A DNA stretch of 48,603 nt, taken from assembly GCF_020439865.1 (NCBI RefSeq), contig NZ_JAGRPF010000123.1, positions 1 to 48,603 on the forward strand. Reading direction: 5' to 3'. Positions within the stretch are counted from its first letter, which is position 1. The number at the start of each line of letters is the position of its first letter. Positions 8,789-17,056 of the stretch are shown one piece after another. The position numbers and the translations under genes are program-made. This DNA comes from Prosthecobacter sp. (lineage in GTDB: Bacteria > Verrucomicrobiota > Verrucomicrobiia > Verrucomicrobiales > Verrucomicrobiaceae). Below the pieces are notes generated by a model that saw only the letters and a program-made list of their open reading frames with translations, was not told the DNA's origin and searched no databases.

Positions 8789-9426
8789 GCCGACTTTTGA
8801 AACAACACCCCAGCCTCGCGTGGATTGCCCTCGTGGGCTTCGCCACGCTTTGCAGCCTCGCGGTCGTGTGGGCGCAAAAAAATCTCGGCGCCGCTGAATC
8901 CGCTCCGGTAATGAAGAGCCGGCCAAAAGCGGAGAAGCATCTCGTGGCCATCAAACCCGGCCCGCCCACGCCGAGGCTCGACACCGGCCTGAAGGATGCG
9001 CAAGGCCGCGCCATCACCGCCGCATGCAGCACCTGCCACAGCACCACCACACCGAACACCATGCGCAACACCGCGCACGATCTTTTCCAGGCCCATCGCG
9101 GCCTCAGCTACGCCCACGGCAATCTAACCTGCCTGAGCTGCCACAACGCGAAAGACTACGACGCGCTCCATCTCGCCGATGGACGCAGCGTAGCCTTCCC
9201 CGATGTGATGACGCTCTGCGCCCAGTGCCACGGCACGGCGATGCGTGATTACCTCCACGGCAGCCACGGCGGCATGAACGGCCACTGGGATCTCAGCAAA
9301 GGTCCACGCGTGCGCAACAACTGCGTCAACTGCCACGACCCGCATCATCCTGAATTTCCCCTTGTGAGACCCGTGCTGCCGCCACGCGACCGCATTTCCG
9401 TTCCCAACGTCCCCGCAGAGCATTGA
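8785..9426 (+). CDS. Membrane-anchored tetrahaem cytochrome c
   Basis: A 213-aa protein with a single N-terminal hydrophobic segment (about residues 10-30), then a periplasmic domain with four CxxCH motifs: CSTCH 81-85, CLSCH 116-120, CAQCH 145-149 and CVNCH 180-184. Many additional His residues (AHRG, YAHG, LHGSHGG, DPHHPE) could serve as distal ligands. It is not a classical NapC/NirT, because the spacing and number of haems and the motif context differ; it resembles small multihaem class III-type cytochromes (doubled CxxCH). It probably carries electrons between the NrfC-like protein and the NapB-like cytochrome. It overlaps the upstream gene by 4 bp and ends 3 bp before the Fe-S gene. Confidence 0.82.
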   Translation: MSRLLKQHPSLAWIALVGFATLCSLAVVWAQKNLGAAESAPVMKSRPKAEKHLVAIKPGPPTPRLDTGLKDAQGRAITAACSTCHSTTTPNTMRNTAHDLFQAHRGLSYAHGNLTCLSCHNAKDYDALHLADGRSVAFPDVMTLCAQCHGTAMRDYLHGSHGGMNGHWDLSKGPRVRNNCVNCHDPHHPEFPLVRPVLPPRDRISVPNVPAEH

Positions 9427-9429
9427 GCC

Positions 9430-10425
9430 ATGAACGATCCCGCACCTGCATCACCCAAAACACCCTGCGGCGGCAATTGCTCCTGCTCCGGAGGTTCTAC
9501 CAACGCATCGCCGCCTCCCGGCGATGACGGCTCCACCCGCCGCGCCGTGCTGAAGGGTCTCGGAGCCACACTCGGCGTCGCCGCGTATGCCAAAGCGCTC
9601 GCGCCGCTCACCGAGCTGACCAAAGAAACCTCGATGGATGAGTTCCTGCAAAAGCACTATAAGGAGCTCAGCAAAGACGAAATCGCCACCGTCATCACCC
9701 GCCTCACCCAAGAGGCCAAAGAGCAATACGGAGCCGATGTGACCATCAGCGACCCTAAGCCGCAGGAAGGCGTGAAATTTGGTTACGCGCTCAATCTTTC
9801 CATCTGCAACGGCTGCCGCAAATGCGCCGAGGCATGCCATTTGGAGAACAATCATGACCGCCCCTCCCACCAGAGCTACATCCGCGTCTTTGAGATGACG
9901 AAAGGCTCGATGGACTTCGAAAAAGGCAACGTCCACTACGACCATCCCGTGCCGCAGCCGGACAAATACTACATGCCCGTGCAGTGCCAGCAGTGCGAGC
10001 ATCCGCCCTGCGTCGATGTCTGCCCGGTCGAGGCTACTTGGAAGGAAAAAGACGGCATCGTTGTCGTCGATTACAACTGGTGCATCGGCTGCCGCTACTG
10101 CGAGGCCGCGTGTCCGTATCACGCCCGCCGCTTCAACTGGCAGAAGCCGCAAATCCCCGCCCCTGAGATCAATCCGGATCAAAGCTACCTCAGCAACCGC
10201 ATCCGTCCGCAGGGCGTGATGGAGAAATGCACCTTCTGCCTGCACCGCACGCGGAATGGCCGCCTGCCAGCCTGTTTGGAGGCATGTCCCACCGGTGCCC
10301 GCGTTTTTGGTGATCTCAATGATCCCGCCTCCGAGGTCCGCTACGTGCTCGAAAACAAGCGCGTCTTCGTCCTCAAGGAGGAACTCGGCCTCAAACCTCA
10401 ATTCTTCTACTTCTTCGATGAGTGA
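9430..10425 (+). CDS. NrfC/PsrB-like four-cluster ferredoxin subunit, Tat-exported
   Basis: A 331-aa protein with four cysteine motifs typical of the Fe-S subunit of polysulfide/nitrite-type oxidoreductases: CNGCRKCAEACH, CQQCEHPPCVDVCP, CIGCRYCEAACP and a split fourth, CTFC...CLEACP, binding four [4Fe-4S] clusters. A Tat-like STRRAVLKGLGATLGVAAYA sits about 35 residues in, after an unusual Cys/Gly/Ser-rich leader (CGGNCSCSGG). The long leader before the twin arginines is odd. It is coupled to the NrfD-like gene, which starts 8 bp before its stop, so the two form a quinol-oxidising pair facing the periplasm that would feed the nap cytochromes. Confidence 0.88.
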   Translation: MNDPAPASPKTPCGGNCSCSGGSTNASPPPGDDGSTRRAVLKGLGATLGVAAYAKALAPLTELTKETSMDEFLQKHYKELSKDEIATVITRLTQEAKEQYGADVTISDPKPQEGVKFGYALNLSICNGCRKCAEACHLENNHDRPSHQSYIRVFEMTKGSMDFEKGNVHYDHPVPQPDKYYMPVQCQQCEHPPCVDVCPVEATWKEKDGIVVVDYNWCIGCRYCEAACPYHARRFNWQKPQIPAPEINPDQSYLSNRIRPQGVMEKCTFCLHRTRNGRLPACLEACPTGARVFGDLNDPASEVRYVLENKRVFVLKEELGLKPQFFYFFDE

Positions 10426-11728
10426 TCCCGCCGTCATCCCTGTGCCCGCCACGCCCGTGCCCGAATGGCGGCAGTATCTCCGCTTTGCCTGGAACGCCTT
10501 CAGCCAGTCCGTCGAGGGTGGCTGGAAGTTTTATGTGTGGATGACGCTGCTCACCGCCGTCTTCCTCGTCGGCGCGAACGCCTGGGCCGTCCAGGTGCGC
10601 GATGGCATGGCCCTCACTGCCATGAGCGACCACGTCTCCTGGGGCCTCTACATCGCAAACTTCACCTTCCTCGTCGGCCTGGCCGCTGGTGGCGTCATGA
10701 TGGTCATCCCGGCCTACCTTTATCATGACGAAAAGATGCACGACATCGTCATCATCGGCGAGTTGCTCGCCATCGCCGCCATCATCATGAGCATCATGTT
10801 CGTCGTGTGCGATCTCGGTCGGCCCGACCGCTTCTGGCACATGATGCCCGGCCTCGGGAAGTTCAACTTTCCCGTCTCCATGCTCACCTGGGATGTCATC
10901 GTGCTGAACGGCTATTTCGCCATCAACGTCTATATCTGCGGCTACCTGCTCTATAAGCGCTTCCGCGCTCAGCCGCCCGTGGCAAAGATGTATTTGCCCG
11001 CTGTGTTCCTCAGCATCGTTTGGGCCATCAGCATCCACACCGTCACCGCCTTCCTCTACTGCGGACTGGGTGGTCGGCCCTTCTGGAACACCGCGCTGCT
11101 CGCCCCGCGCTTCCTAGCCAGCGCCTTCGTCAGCGGCCCCGCCTTCATCATCGTCGCCATCCAGATCATCCGCTGGCAAACCGGGCGCATGTTTGGTGAG
11201 GGAGCCATCCGCACGCTCGTGAGCATCGTCCGCATCACCATCCTCATCAGCCTGCTCATGGTCGTTTCCGAGATCTTCGTCGAGTTCTACACCGGCGGCA
11301 GCCACACCGGCGCCGCGAAGTATCTCTACTTTGGCCTGCACGGCTATCATGAGCTGGTGCCGTGGATCTGGACCTCGATCGTGTTCACCGTCGTCGCAGT
11401 GATCCTCTTCATGCAGCCAAGGATCAATCGCCGTCCCTTGCTCCTGAACACAGCCTGCCTGCTCGCCTTCGTGGGTCTGTGGATCGAAAAAGGCATGGGC
11501 ATGATCATTCCCGCCTTCATCCCCAGCACCCTGCACGAGATCGTCGAATACCGCCCCAGCCTCACCGAATGGAAAATCACCGCCGGCATCTGGGCGCTGG
11601 GCTTCATGATCTACACCCTGCTCCTCAAAATCACGATCAACATCCACAGCCGCAAGCTCAAGGACGCCAGCGGTGCGAGAACCATCACACCAGAGGACTC
11701 CCTGGCGATGGGCGATGGAGGCGTCTGA
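10418..11728 (+). CDS. nrfD: NrfD/PsrC-like quinol-binding membrane subunit
   Basis: A 436-aa polytopic membrane protein with roughly ten hydrophobic segments, beginning after a short N-terminal tail (the first is FYVWMTLLTAVFLVGANAWAV). The motif WGLYIANFTFLVGLAAGGVMM is typical of NrfD/PsrC, where Gly-rich helix pairs bind menaquinol. Length fits the long NrfD subfamily found in HmeB- and ActC-type complexes. The start at 10418 overlaps the Fe-S gene by 8 bp. As last gene of the nap operon it replaces NapC/NapH as the likely quinol oxidation site (inference). It converges on the GYD gene with 27 bp between stops. Confidence 0.88.
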   Translation: MSDPAVIPVPATPVPEWRQYLRFAWNAFSQSVEGGWKFYVWMTLLTAVFLVGANAWAVQVRDGMALTAMSDHVSWGLYIANFTFLVGLAAGGVMMVIPAYLYHDEKMHDIVIIGELLAIAAIIMSIMFVVCDLGRPDRFWHMMPGLGKFNFPVSMLTWDVIVLNGYFAINVYICGYLLYKRFRAQPPVAKMYLPAVFLSIVWAISIHTVTAFLYCGLGGRPFWNTALLAPRFLASAFVSGPAFIIVAIQIIRWQTGRMFGEGAIRTLVSIVRITILISLLMVVSEIFVEFYTGGSHTGAAKYLYFGLHGYHELVPWIWTSIVFTVVAVILFMQPRINRRPLLLNTACLLAFVGLWIEKGMGMIIPAFIPSTLHEIVEYRPSLTEWKITAGIWALGFMIYTLLLKITINIHSRKLKDASGARTITPEDSLAMGDGGV

Positions 11729-11755
11729 AGCTGCGTTGGCAGCCTTGATGAAGCA

Positions 11756-12043
11756 TCACGCCTTCAGGATGGCGTCGAACTCCTTGTCGGTGAAGGCTTG
11801 CAGCGTTTCTGTCCGCACGTTGCCGAGGGCGGCGAGGGAGGCCAGGAGGTGGAGGATTTTGGCTTCGCTGTCAGCGGCGAGGACGAGCGCACCGTCGTAG
11901 TGGCCGATGGTCCAGAACTGGCCTTCGACCTTCACGCCGGACTTTTCGGCGAGCGCGTCAAAGGCGTGGGCGCGTGAGGTGGATTCTTTGATGTGGGCGG
12001 AACCTTTCTCGGTGAACTTCAGGAGGGTGATGCAGCGCTTCAT
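11756..12043 (-). CDS. GYD domain protein
   Basis: A 95-aa protein whose pattern MKRCITLLKFTEKG...FWTIGHYDGALVLAADSEAKILHLLASLAALGNVRTETLQAF matches the GYD family, a ferredoxin-like alpha/beta fold of unknown biochemical role; the name-giving G-x-YD is the GHYDG segment. The start at 12043 places the first beta strand at the N terminus; an upstream extension to 12118 looks non-coding. It is the last gene of the minus-strand DUF1501 operon, 31 bp after the PPC-domain gene. Confidence 0.8.
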   Translation of the reverse strand: MKRCITLLKFTEKGSAHIKESTSRAHAFDALAEKSGVKVEGQFWTIGHYDGALVLAADSEAKILHLLASLAALGNVRTETLQAFTDKEFDAILKA

Positions 12044-12074
12044 GATCGTGTCGGGGTTGTTGATGGGATTCAAA

Positions 12075-14057
12075 TCAAGGTGTGGGCTTCTCCGGTGGTG
12101 GCGGTGGGGTGCGGACATCGACGAGCAGCGCGTCCACCGGCACGAGATGGCGGTAGATGAAGGCCTGCATCATGTCCTCGGCGGGCACGGCGGTGGCTAC
12201 AAAGATGTTGGGTGACTCGCCACCGCTTCCGACGACAGTGAGAGCGATGGGTCTTTCGAGATCGGTGCCGGATGGCACGGCAATGGAGACATCCGCCTTG
12301 TCCTGGCCTTCGGGGATGGTGGCATTATGCATGGCAAAGCCTGATGGCGCATCTTTGAGTGTGAGTATGATCGGTCCGGTGAAGCCGCCATCCCGCAGTG
12401 CATGCACGGTGAGGCGGGCGGCACCGCCGGGCTTGGCGTTCAGGGAGGAGGGCGTCACACGCAGCGCGAACGCGGGGTCTGCGGCACGCACTTTGAGCCG
12501 GTAGGCATTGGTCGGGCCGCTCTGACCCTGCGTGTCGGTGACTCGGATGAAGGCGCTGCCGCCGGGAGGCATCTTCATGCTGATGCGGGAGTCGGCATGA
12601 TGCGTGGTGAGGCCGCTACCGAGGTCCTCATGGTCGTCATTGAAGGCCACCTGTTTCCCATTCTGGTCAAAGACAGTGAGGGAGGCATCCACGGGCGAGC
12701 CAAGCCGCCGCGCGAAGATCTCAAAGATCATCTCGCGCCCACCATTGGCCTTCACGCGGTAGAAATCGGCCTCGCCGGTGCTTTCGATGACACCATTGAC
12801 GATCATTGGTGGTTCCAGCATCTGCGCGGTGCCGAGCGTGTTGTTCGGCTCGCGTTCGCGCTCCTGCGGCACGTTGTCGATCTGGAAGGGAATCGCGTTG
12901 GAGCGCTGTCCGCCGGCTTTGGCATGCAAAAGCACGATTCCTGGCTCTTTCGGGGCTTCGTAGCTCTGTTTAAAGTCGGAGCCGAGATTTCCGCCCTGGA
13001 AGGTGATCTCGACTTTTTCGCCCGCCGTTGCTCCGAGCGGCGAAATGCCCGTGAGGAAGGGAATCTGACCCACATGGATGCGGTACACAAAATCGTCACG
13101 ACCGCGGTAGATCGAGTCATGCACGCGGATGCGGTAGAGGCCGTCGGCGGGGATTTTGTAGAAAAGCACGGGGTCAGGGTCAAAGCGGTAGCCATCGGCA
13201 TACCCGACCTCGTAGCCATCGGCATTGTGCAGGCTCACCACGCTCTGAAACCAGCCCGGAACAGCATCGGCAAGGTAGGGGATCAAACTGCGTGCGTGCA
13301 TGGCGATGACGACACGCTCGTCTTTTCTTGCCTCGAAGGTGAACTCATCCACCTCGCCGGGCATGATACGGCCATTGAGTGTGACGGGCAGCCGGGCGGT
13401 GGGCGTGGGCACTTTTTCCTGCTTCATCGAGTCCATGCCGCCACGATATTTTTCGAGGTCAAACTCACGTTGAGGCTCGGCCTCAAGTACCTCGGGAAGC
13501 TGGCCGATGACGAAGCGCATGGGATTGCTGAGGCCTGAAGGTGTGCGCAGGCGCAAATGGCGTGTGCCGGGCTCCGCAGTCTCGGCGATGGTGATGCGCA
13601 GTCGTGCGGTTTCGCCGATCTGGTTGTTGAGCTGCTGCTTCGGGTCATTGCGGCGGCGGTCGTACTCGACCATGACGCGCAGCTTTTGCTCGGAGAGGTC
13701 GGATTCGCTCAAAAGCTTGCGGATGTATGCGAGTTTTTGGTCCGCAGGCACCTCGCCGGCGCGGCGGCCATCGCGCAGCTTTTGCTGCACCTCGCGCAGG
13801 CGGTCGCGGTAGTCGTCCACGACCTGGGCGGAGGGGATTTTGTCATGAACGAGGCATTTTCCCGTCACACCCTCGCCGGAGAAGATGACCTCGGTGTTTT
13901 CATCGAGATACTGCCCACCGACGATGACCTCGACAGTGGTGCTGATCTGCCCGCCGGCGGGATAGACAAAGCCGATGCGGGGTGCGGGCTGGGCGTGCAA
14001 TCCGCTGGTGGCGAGAGCAATCCCGCCAAGGCCGTGAAGAATGAAGCGGGTTTTCAT
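12075..14057 (-). CDS. Exported pre-peptidase C-terminal (PPC) domain protein
   Basis: A 660-aa exported protein: the signal peptide MKTRFILHGLGGIALATSGLHAQ is followed by Ig-like/IPT-like segments (RIGFVYPAGGQISTTVEVIV near the N terminus; LTGISPLGATAGEKVEITFQGGNLG mid-protein). A PPC domain (EREPNNTLGTAQMLEPPMIV...GEADFYRVKANGG) follows at about residues 390-510, with a C-terminal domain ending in a proline-rich tail. Such proteins commonly sit beside DUF1501 and DUF1549 genes in Planctomycetota and Verrucomicrobiota and are thought to be extracytoplasmic binding modules; no enzyme site is visible. ATG 14057 is chosen for the signal peptide, 8 bp after the DUF1501 stop. Confidence 0.8.
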   Translation of the reverse strand: MKTRFILHGLGGIALATSGLHAQPAPRIGFVYPAGGQISTTVEVIVGGQYLDENTEVIFSGEGVTGKCLVHDKIPSAQVVDDYRDRLREVQQKLRDGRRAGEVPADQKLAYIRKLLSESDLSEQKLRVMVEYDRRRNDPKQQLNNQIGETARLRITIAETAEPGTRHLRLRTPSGLSNPMRFVIGQLPEVLEAEPQREFDLEKYRGGMDSMKQEKVPTPTARLPVTLNGRIMPGEVDEFTFEARKDERVVIAMHARSLIPYLADAVPGWFQSVVSLHNADGYEVGYADGYRFDPDPVLFYKIPADGLYRIRVHDSIYRGRDDFVYRIHVGQIPFLTGISPLGATAGEKVEITFQGGNLGSDFKQSYEAPKEPGIVLLHAKAGGQRSNAIPFQIDNVPQEREREPNNTLGTAQMLEPPMIVNGVIESTGEADFYRVKANGGREMIFEIFARRLGSPVDASLTVFDQNGKQVAFNDDHEDLGSGLTTHHADSRISMKMPPGGSAFIRVTDTQGQSGPTNAYRLKVRAADPAFALRVTPSSLNAKPGGAARLTVHALRDGGFTGPIILTLKDAPSGFAMHNATIPEGQDKADVSIAVPSGTDLERPIALTVVGSGGESPNIFVATAVPAEDMMQAFIYRHLVPVDALLVDVRTPPPPPEKPTP

Positions 14058-14065
14058 AAAATGAA

Positions 14066-15460
14066 TCACACGAGTTCTTTGAGCAGCCCGGCCATTTTCA
14101 CCTGCTCTTCCTGACCGGGCACGACTGTCGTTGGCGTGCCTTGCGGATGCGGCAGGGGGGCATCGGCGGGAATACCGAGCTGGCCGTAGATGCTGCCGAT
14201 GAGATCGGCGGGATACACAGGACGTTCGGCCACCTCCTCGCCGGTGGCGTTCGATTTGCCGAGCACCTGGCCACCTTTGAAGCCACCGCCCGCGAGCAGA
14301 CTGGAGAAGCACGCGCCGAAGTGATGGCGGCCGCCGTTCCAGGGTGATTCGCTCGCCACTTTTGGCGTGCGGCCGAATTCTCCGGTGCAGAACACGATGG
14401 TGCTCTCCAGTAGCCCTTTGTCGTAAAGATCGGTGAGCAGTGCGGCCATTCCCTGGTCGAGCTCCGGCAGCTTGCGGTTCATGATCTGAAAGTGCTGCTT
14501 GTGCGTGTCCCAGCCCTTGTAGTTGATGGTGATGTAAGGCACGCCTTTTTCGACGAGGCGGCGTGCCATGAGGCAGCTCTGGCCGAAAGTGTTGCGACCA
14601 TAGCGGTCACGCATTTCATCCTTCTCCTGCGCGAGGTCGAAGAGCTTGCCGGAGTCGCCGAGAATGAGCTCGTAGGCTTGCTGCTCGGACTCGACCATCG
14701 TTTTCAGCGTGGCATTCCCCGGCAGCGAACCACCGAGCGTGTTGAGGCTTCTCATGAGCTTCCTGCGCTCTTTTTGATGCTCCTCCGTGATGTCCGGCGT
14801 GACGATGCCTTCGACTGCGAAGGGCGTGCGTGAAGGATCACCGCCAGTGGCGAAGGGTTTGTAGCGTGGCCCGAGAAAGCCGGCCTCACTGAAACGGCCC
14901 TGAGGCTCTGTGAGCACGACGTAGGGCGGAATGAGGCCCTTGTAGCCAGCGTCGTAGCCTTTGAAATACGACACCACCGCACCGAGACCGGGAAACACAT
15001 CGCGCTCGGAGGAACGGCCGGTCTGCACGAGGTAGGAGGCGGTCTCGTGGCCGTTGTTGCCATGCGTCATGCTGCGGATGAGCGAGTATTTATCCGCGTT
15101 TTTCGCCAGTTCGGGCAAAAGCTGGCCGATACGGATGCCGCTGATGTTTGTCTCAATAGGCGCATCGAGAGCACCGGAGTACTCGCGGCCCGCCTCGGGC
15201 TTCGGATCAAAGGTGTCGATGTGGCAGGGGCCGCCCCAGAGCCAGATTTGAATGACGGACTTCGCCTTGCCTTCCTTGGCGATGGCGGCGGCACGTGGAG
15301 CGGCGTGAATGCCAAAGGGCTCCATGAGCAAAAGCCCGGCGGAGCCATAGACCGCGCGGCGCAGGGCCTCGCGGCGTGAAAACGGCGCACCGCCGAGTGT
15401 ATGAGCGACGCGGGCGACATCGCGTGCGGTGCTGCGTGAGGGGAGAGAAGTCGTGTTCAT
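14066..15460 (-). CDS. DUF1501 family protein, Tat-exported
   Basis: A 464-aa protein with SRREALRRAVYGSAGLLLMEPFG as a Tat signal about 28 residues in. It shows DUF1501 landmarks: IQIWLWGGPCHIDTFDPKPEA, YSLIRSMTHGNNGHETA, NYKGWDTHKQHF, FCTGEFGRTPKV and GGRHHFGACFSSLLAGGG. The family is alkaline-phosphatase/sulfatase-like in fold and almost always paired with DUF1549/DUF1553 genes; its reaction is undetermined. It is directly downstream of the DUF1549/1553 gene (12 bp) and upstream of the PPC-domain gene (8 bp). Confidence 0.92.
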   Translation of the reverse strand: MNTTSLPSRSTARDVARVAHTLGGAPFSRREALRRAVYGSAGLLLMEPFGIHAAPRAAAIAKEGKAKSVIQIWLWGGPCHIDTFDPKPEAGREYSGALDAPIETNISGIRIGQLLPELAKNADKYSLIRSMTHGNNGHETASYLVQTGRSSERDVFPGLGAVVSYFKGYDAGYKGLIPPYVVLTEPQGRFSEAGFLGPRYKPFATGGDPSRTPFAVEGIVTPDITEEHQKERRKLMRSLNTLGGSLPGNATLKTMVESEQQAYELILGDSGKLFDLAQEKDEMRDRYGRNTFGQSCLMARRLVEKGVPYITINYKGWDTHKQHFQIMNRKLPELDQGMAALLTDLYDKGLLESTIVFCTGEFGRTPKVASESPWNGGRHHFGACFSSLLAGGGFKGGQVLGKSNATGEEVAERPVYPADLIGSIYGQLGIPADAPLPHPQGTPTTVVPGQEEQVKMAGLLKELV

Positions 15461-15472
15461 GGCAGGATGGGG

Positions 15473-17047
15473 TTAATGGTTGAACAAAAACTCTGGCTGA
15501 TTCACCAGCGCCCACACCATGTCCGCAGCGAGCGAACTGCCGCCGCCGTAGGTGGCGGTGACATGGGCTTTCAGCGTCTCCAGCTCCTTCGCGGAGGGCG
15601 GACGAGAGAGCACGGTGTGGTAGATTCTGTCCGCCAGCGCTTCAGTGCCGTCGCTGTTCGTGGCAGCGGTGACGAGAGGACATTGCTGGATTTTTTTCAT
15701 CACATGGCTGGAGTTCAGCATGTGCAGACGCTGGGAAGGGCTGGTGTCACGGCTGCGCTCCGTCTCATGGCCGCTGTCACGCGGCGGACGGCCAAAAAGC
15801 TCCAAAAACGAGCTGGTGATGCTGCCATCTGCCAGGGCGATGCCGCGCACATTCTCCGGGATAAAGGTGAAGGGCTCAGGAATGGGGCTGCTGTAATCCT
15901 CGCGCGTGCCGGTGATCTGGTTTAGCGCATCAATGAGCACTTCTGCCTCCAGTCGGCGCAGTGGGTAGTGCGCGAAGTTTGCCGCTGCCTCCGGCGTGTC
16001 CTGCGCTGGGATGCTGGAGAGCTGGAAGACCTGTGAGTTCAGAATGACGCGGAAGAGATGCCGCATGTCACACTTCGATGAGGCGAACTCTTTTTCGAGA
16101 TAGGCCAGCAACGCAGGATTCGACGGCAAATTGTCCACGCGGAAGTCATCCGGCTCATGCACGATGCCGCGGCCCATGAGCCAGCTCCAGATGCGATTGG
16201 ACCAGCTTCGGCAAAACGAGGGATTCTCTGGCCGCAGCAGCCAGTCGGTGAAAACGATGCGCGGGTCCTCCAGGCCCGATTGGATCGCCGCAGGGCTTCC
16301 GTCCGGGAAAATCGCCTTCTTGGTGAGGCCATCTTTGTCCGCTGTGGGATCGAAATACACAATCTCCTCCTTCCACTCGGCGGTCGATTTGAACGCCACC
16401 TGCGTAAAGAAGCCCGCCAGCGCATCGAGCTTCTTTTCCGGCCACTTGTCCGCCCGCTCGCCCATGAAGGTGAGCGCCACAGTGGCAGCGATGCCACGCG
16501 GGCTGCGATCCTGCATCGCACGGTAAAAGTTCACCTCGCCCTCGCGGAAGTTGCTGCCGTTCGCGAGCAATAATTGCCGCGCGAAGATGTGCAGCGGCTT
16601 GTTTTCCCGCACGCTGGTGTGGATGAAGCGGTGGTAGGCCTGCACCGCGTTTGGCCACAGCTTGATGGGAAACTCCGCCTTCACGCGCAGCAGCTCGCCG
16701 AGCTTCATCGCCCAGAAATCCGTGAACTCAGGCCGCTGCAGCAGCACCTCGATGAGCTGCGCCCGCTTGTCCGGCTGCTTCGCGGCGATGAAGCCGCGCG
16801 CCTCCGCCTCTGTGGGCAAAGTGCCGATCACTGCAAGGAAAGCGCGGCGCAGAAATGCCGTGTCCGAGCATAGATTCGACGGTTTGATTCCCAGTTCCGT
16901 CAGTCGGCCTAGGACGAGTGCGTCCACCTGTTCATGCGGCTTCAGACTTTCGCCGGACCGCATCACAAGTGGTCCAGCTTCATAGACGATGGCTTCAGTC
17001 GCGAGTGCTGCTGCCGCGAAGACCAGAAAGAGGGCGATGATTTTCAT
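15473..17047 (-). CDS. DUF1549/DUF1553 (PSCyt2/PSD1) exported protein without haem domain
   Basis: A 524-aa exported protein with signal peptide MKIIALFLVFAAAALATEA. The N-terminal half matches DUF1549 (FLRRAFLAVIGTLPTEAEARGFI, QRPEFTDFWAMKLGELLRV), the C-terminal half DUF1553 (FCRSWSNRIWSWLMGRGIVHEPDDFR, HLFRVILNSQVFQLSS, YPLRRLEAEVLIDAL, GRPPRDSGHETERS). Many relatives carry an N-terminal PSCyt1 CxxCH haem domain; none is present here. The function is unknown, but the DUF1501 partner is immediately downstream, as usual for this pair. Confidence 0.92.
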   Translation of the reverse strand: MKIIALFLVFAAAALATEAIVYEAGPLVMRSGESLKPHEQVDALVLGRLTELGIKPSNLCSDTAFLRRAFLAVIGTLPTEAEARGFIAAKQPDKRAQLIEVLLQRPEFTDFWAMKLGELLRVKAEFPIKLWPNAVQAYHRFIHTSVRENKPLHIFARQLLLANGSNFREGEVNFYRAMQDRSPRGIAATVALTFMGERADKWPEKKLDALAGFFTQVAFKSTAEWKEEIVYFDPTADKDGLTKKAIFPDGSPAAIQSGLEDPRIVFTDWLLRPENPSFCRSWSNRIWSWLMGRGIVHEPDDFRVDNLPSNPALLAYLEKEFASSKCDMRHLFRVILNSQVFQLSSIPAQDTPEAAANFAHYPLRRLEAEVLIDALNQITGTREDYSSPIPEPFTFIPENVRGIALADGSITSSFLELFGRPPRDSGHETERSRDTSPSQRLHMLNSSHVMKKIQQCPLVTAATNSDGTEALADRIYHTVLSRPPSAKELETLKAHVTATYGGGSSLAADMVWALVNQPEFLFNH

Positions 17048-17056
17048 GGCGGGGCA

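Noticed and set aside
12402..13538. Plus-strand frame of 378 codons over the PPC-domain gene
   Set aside because: Shadow of the minus-strand gene, no family features.
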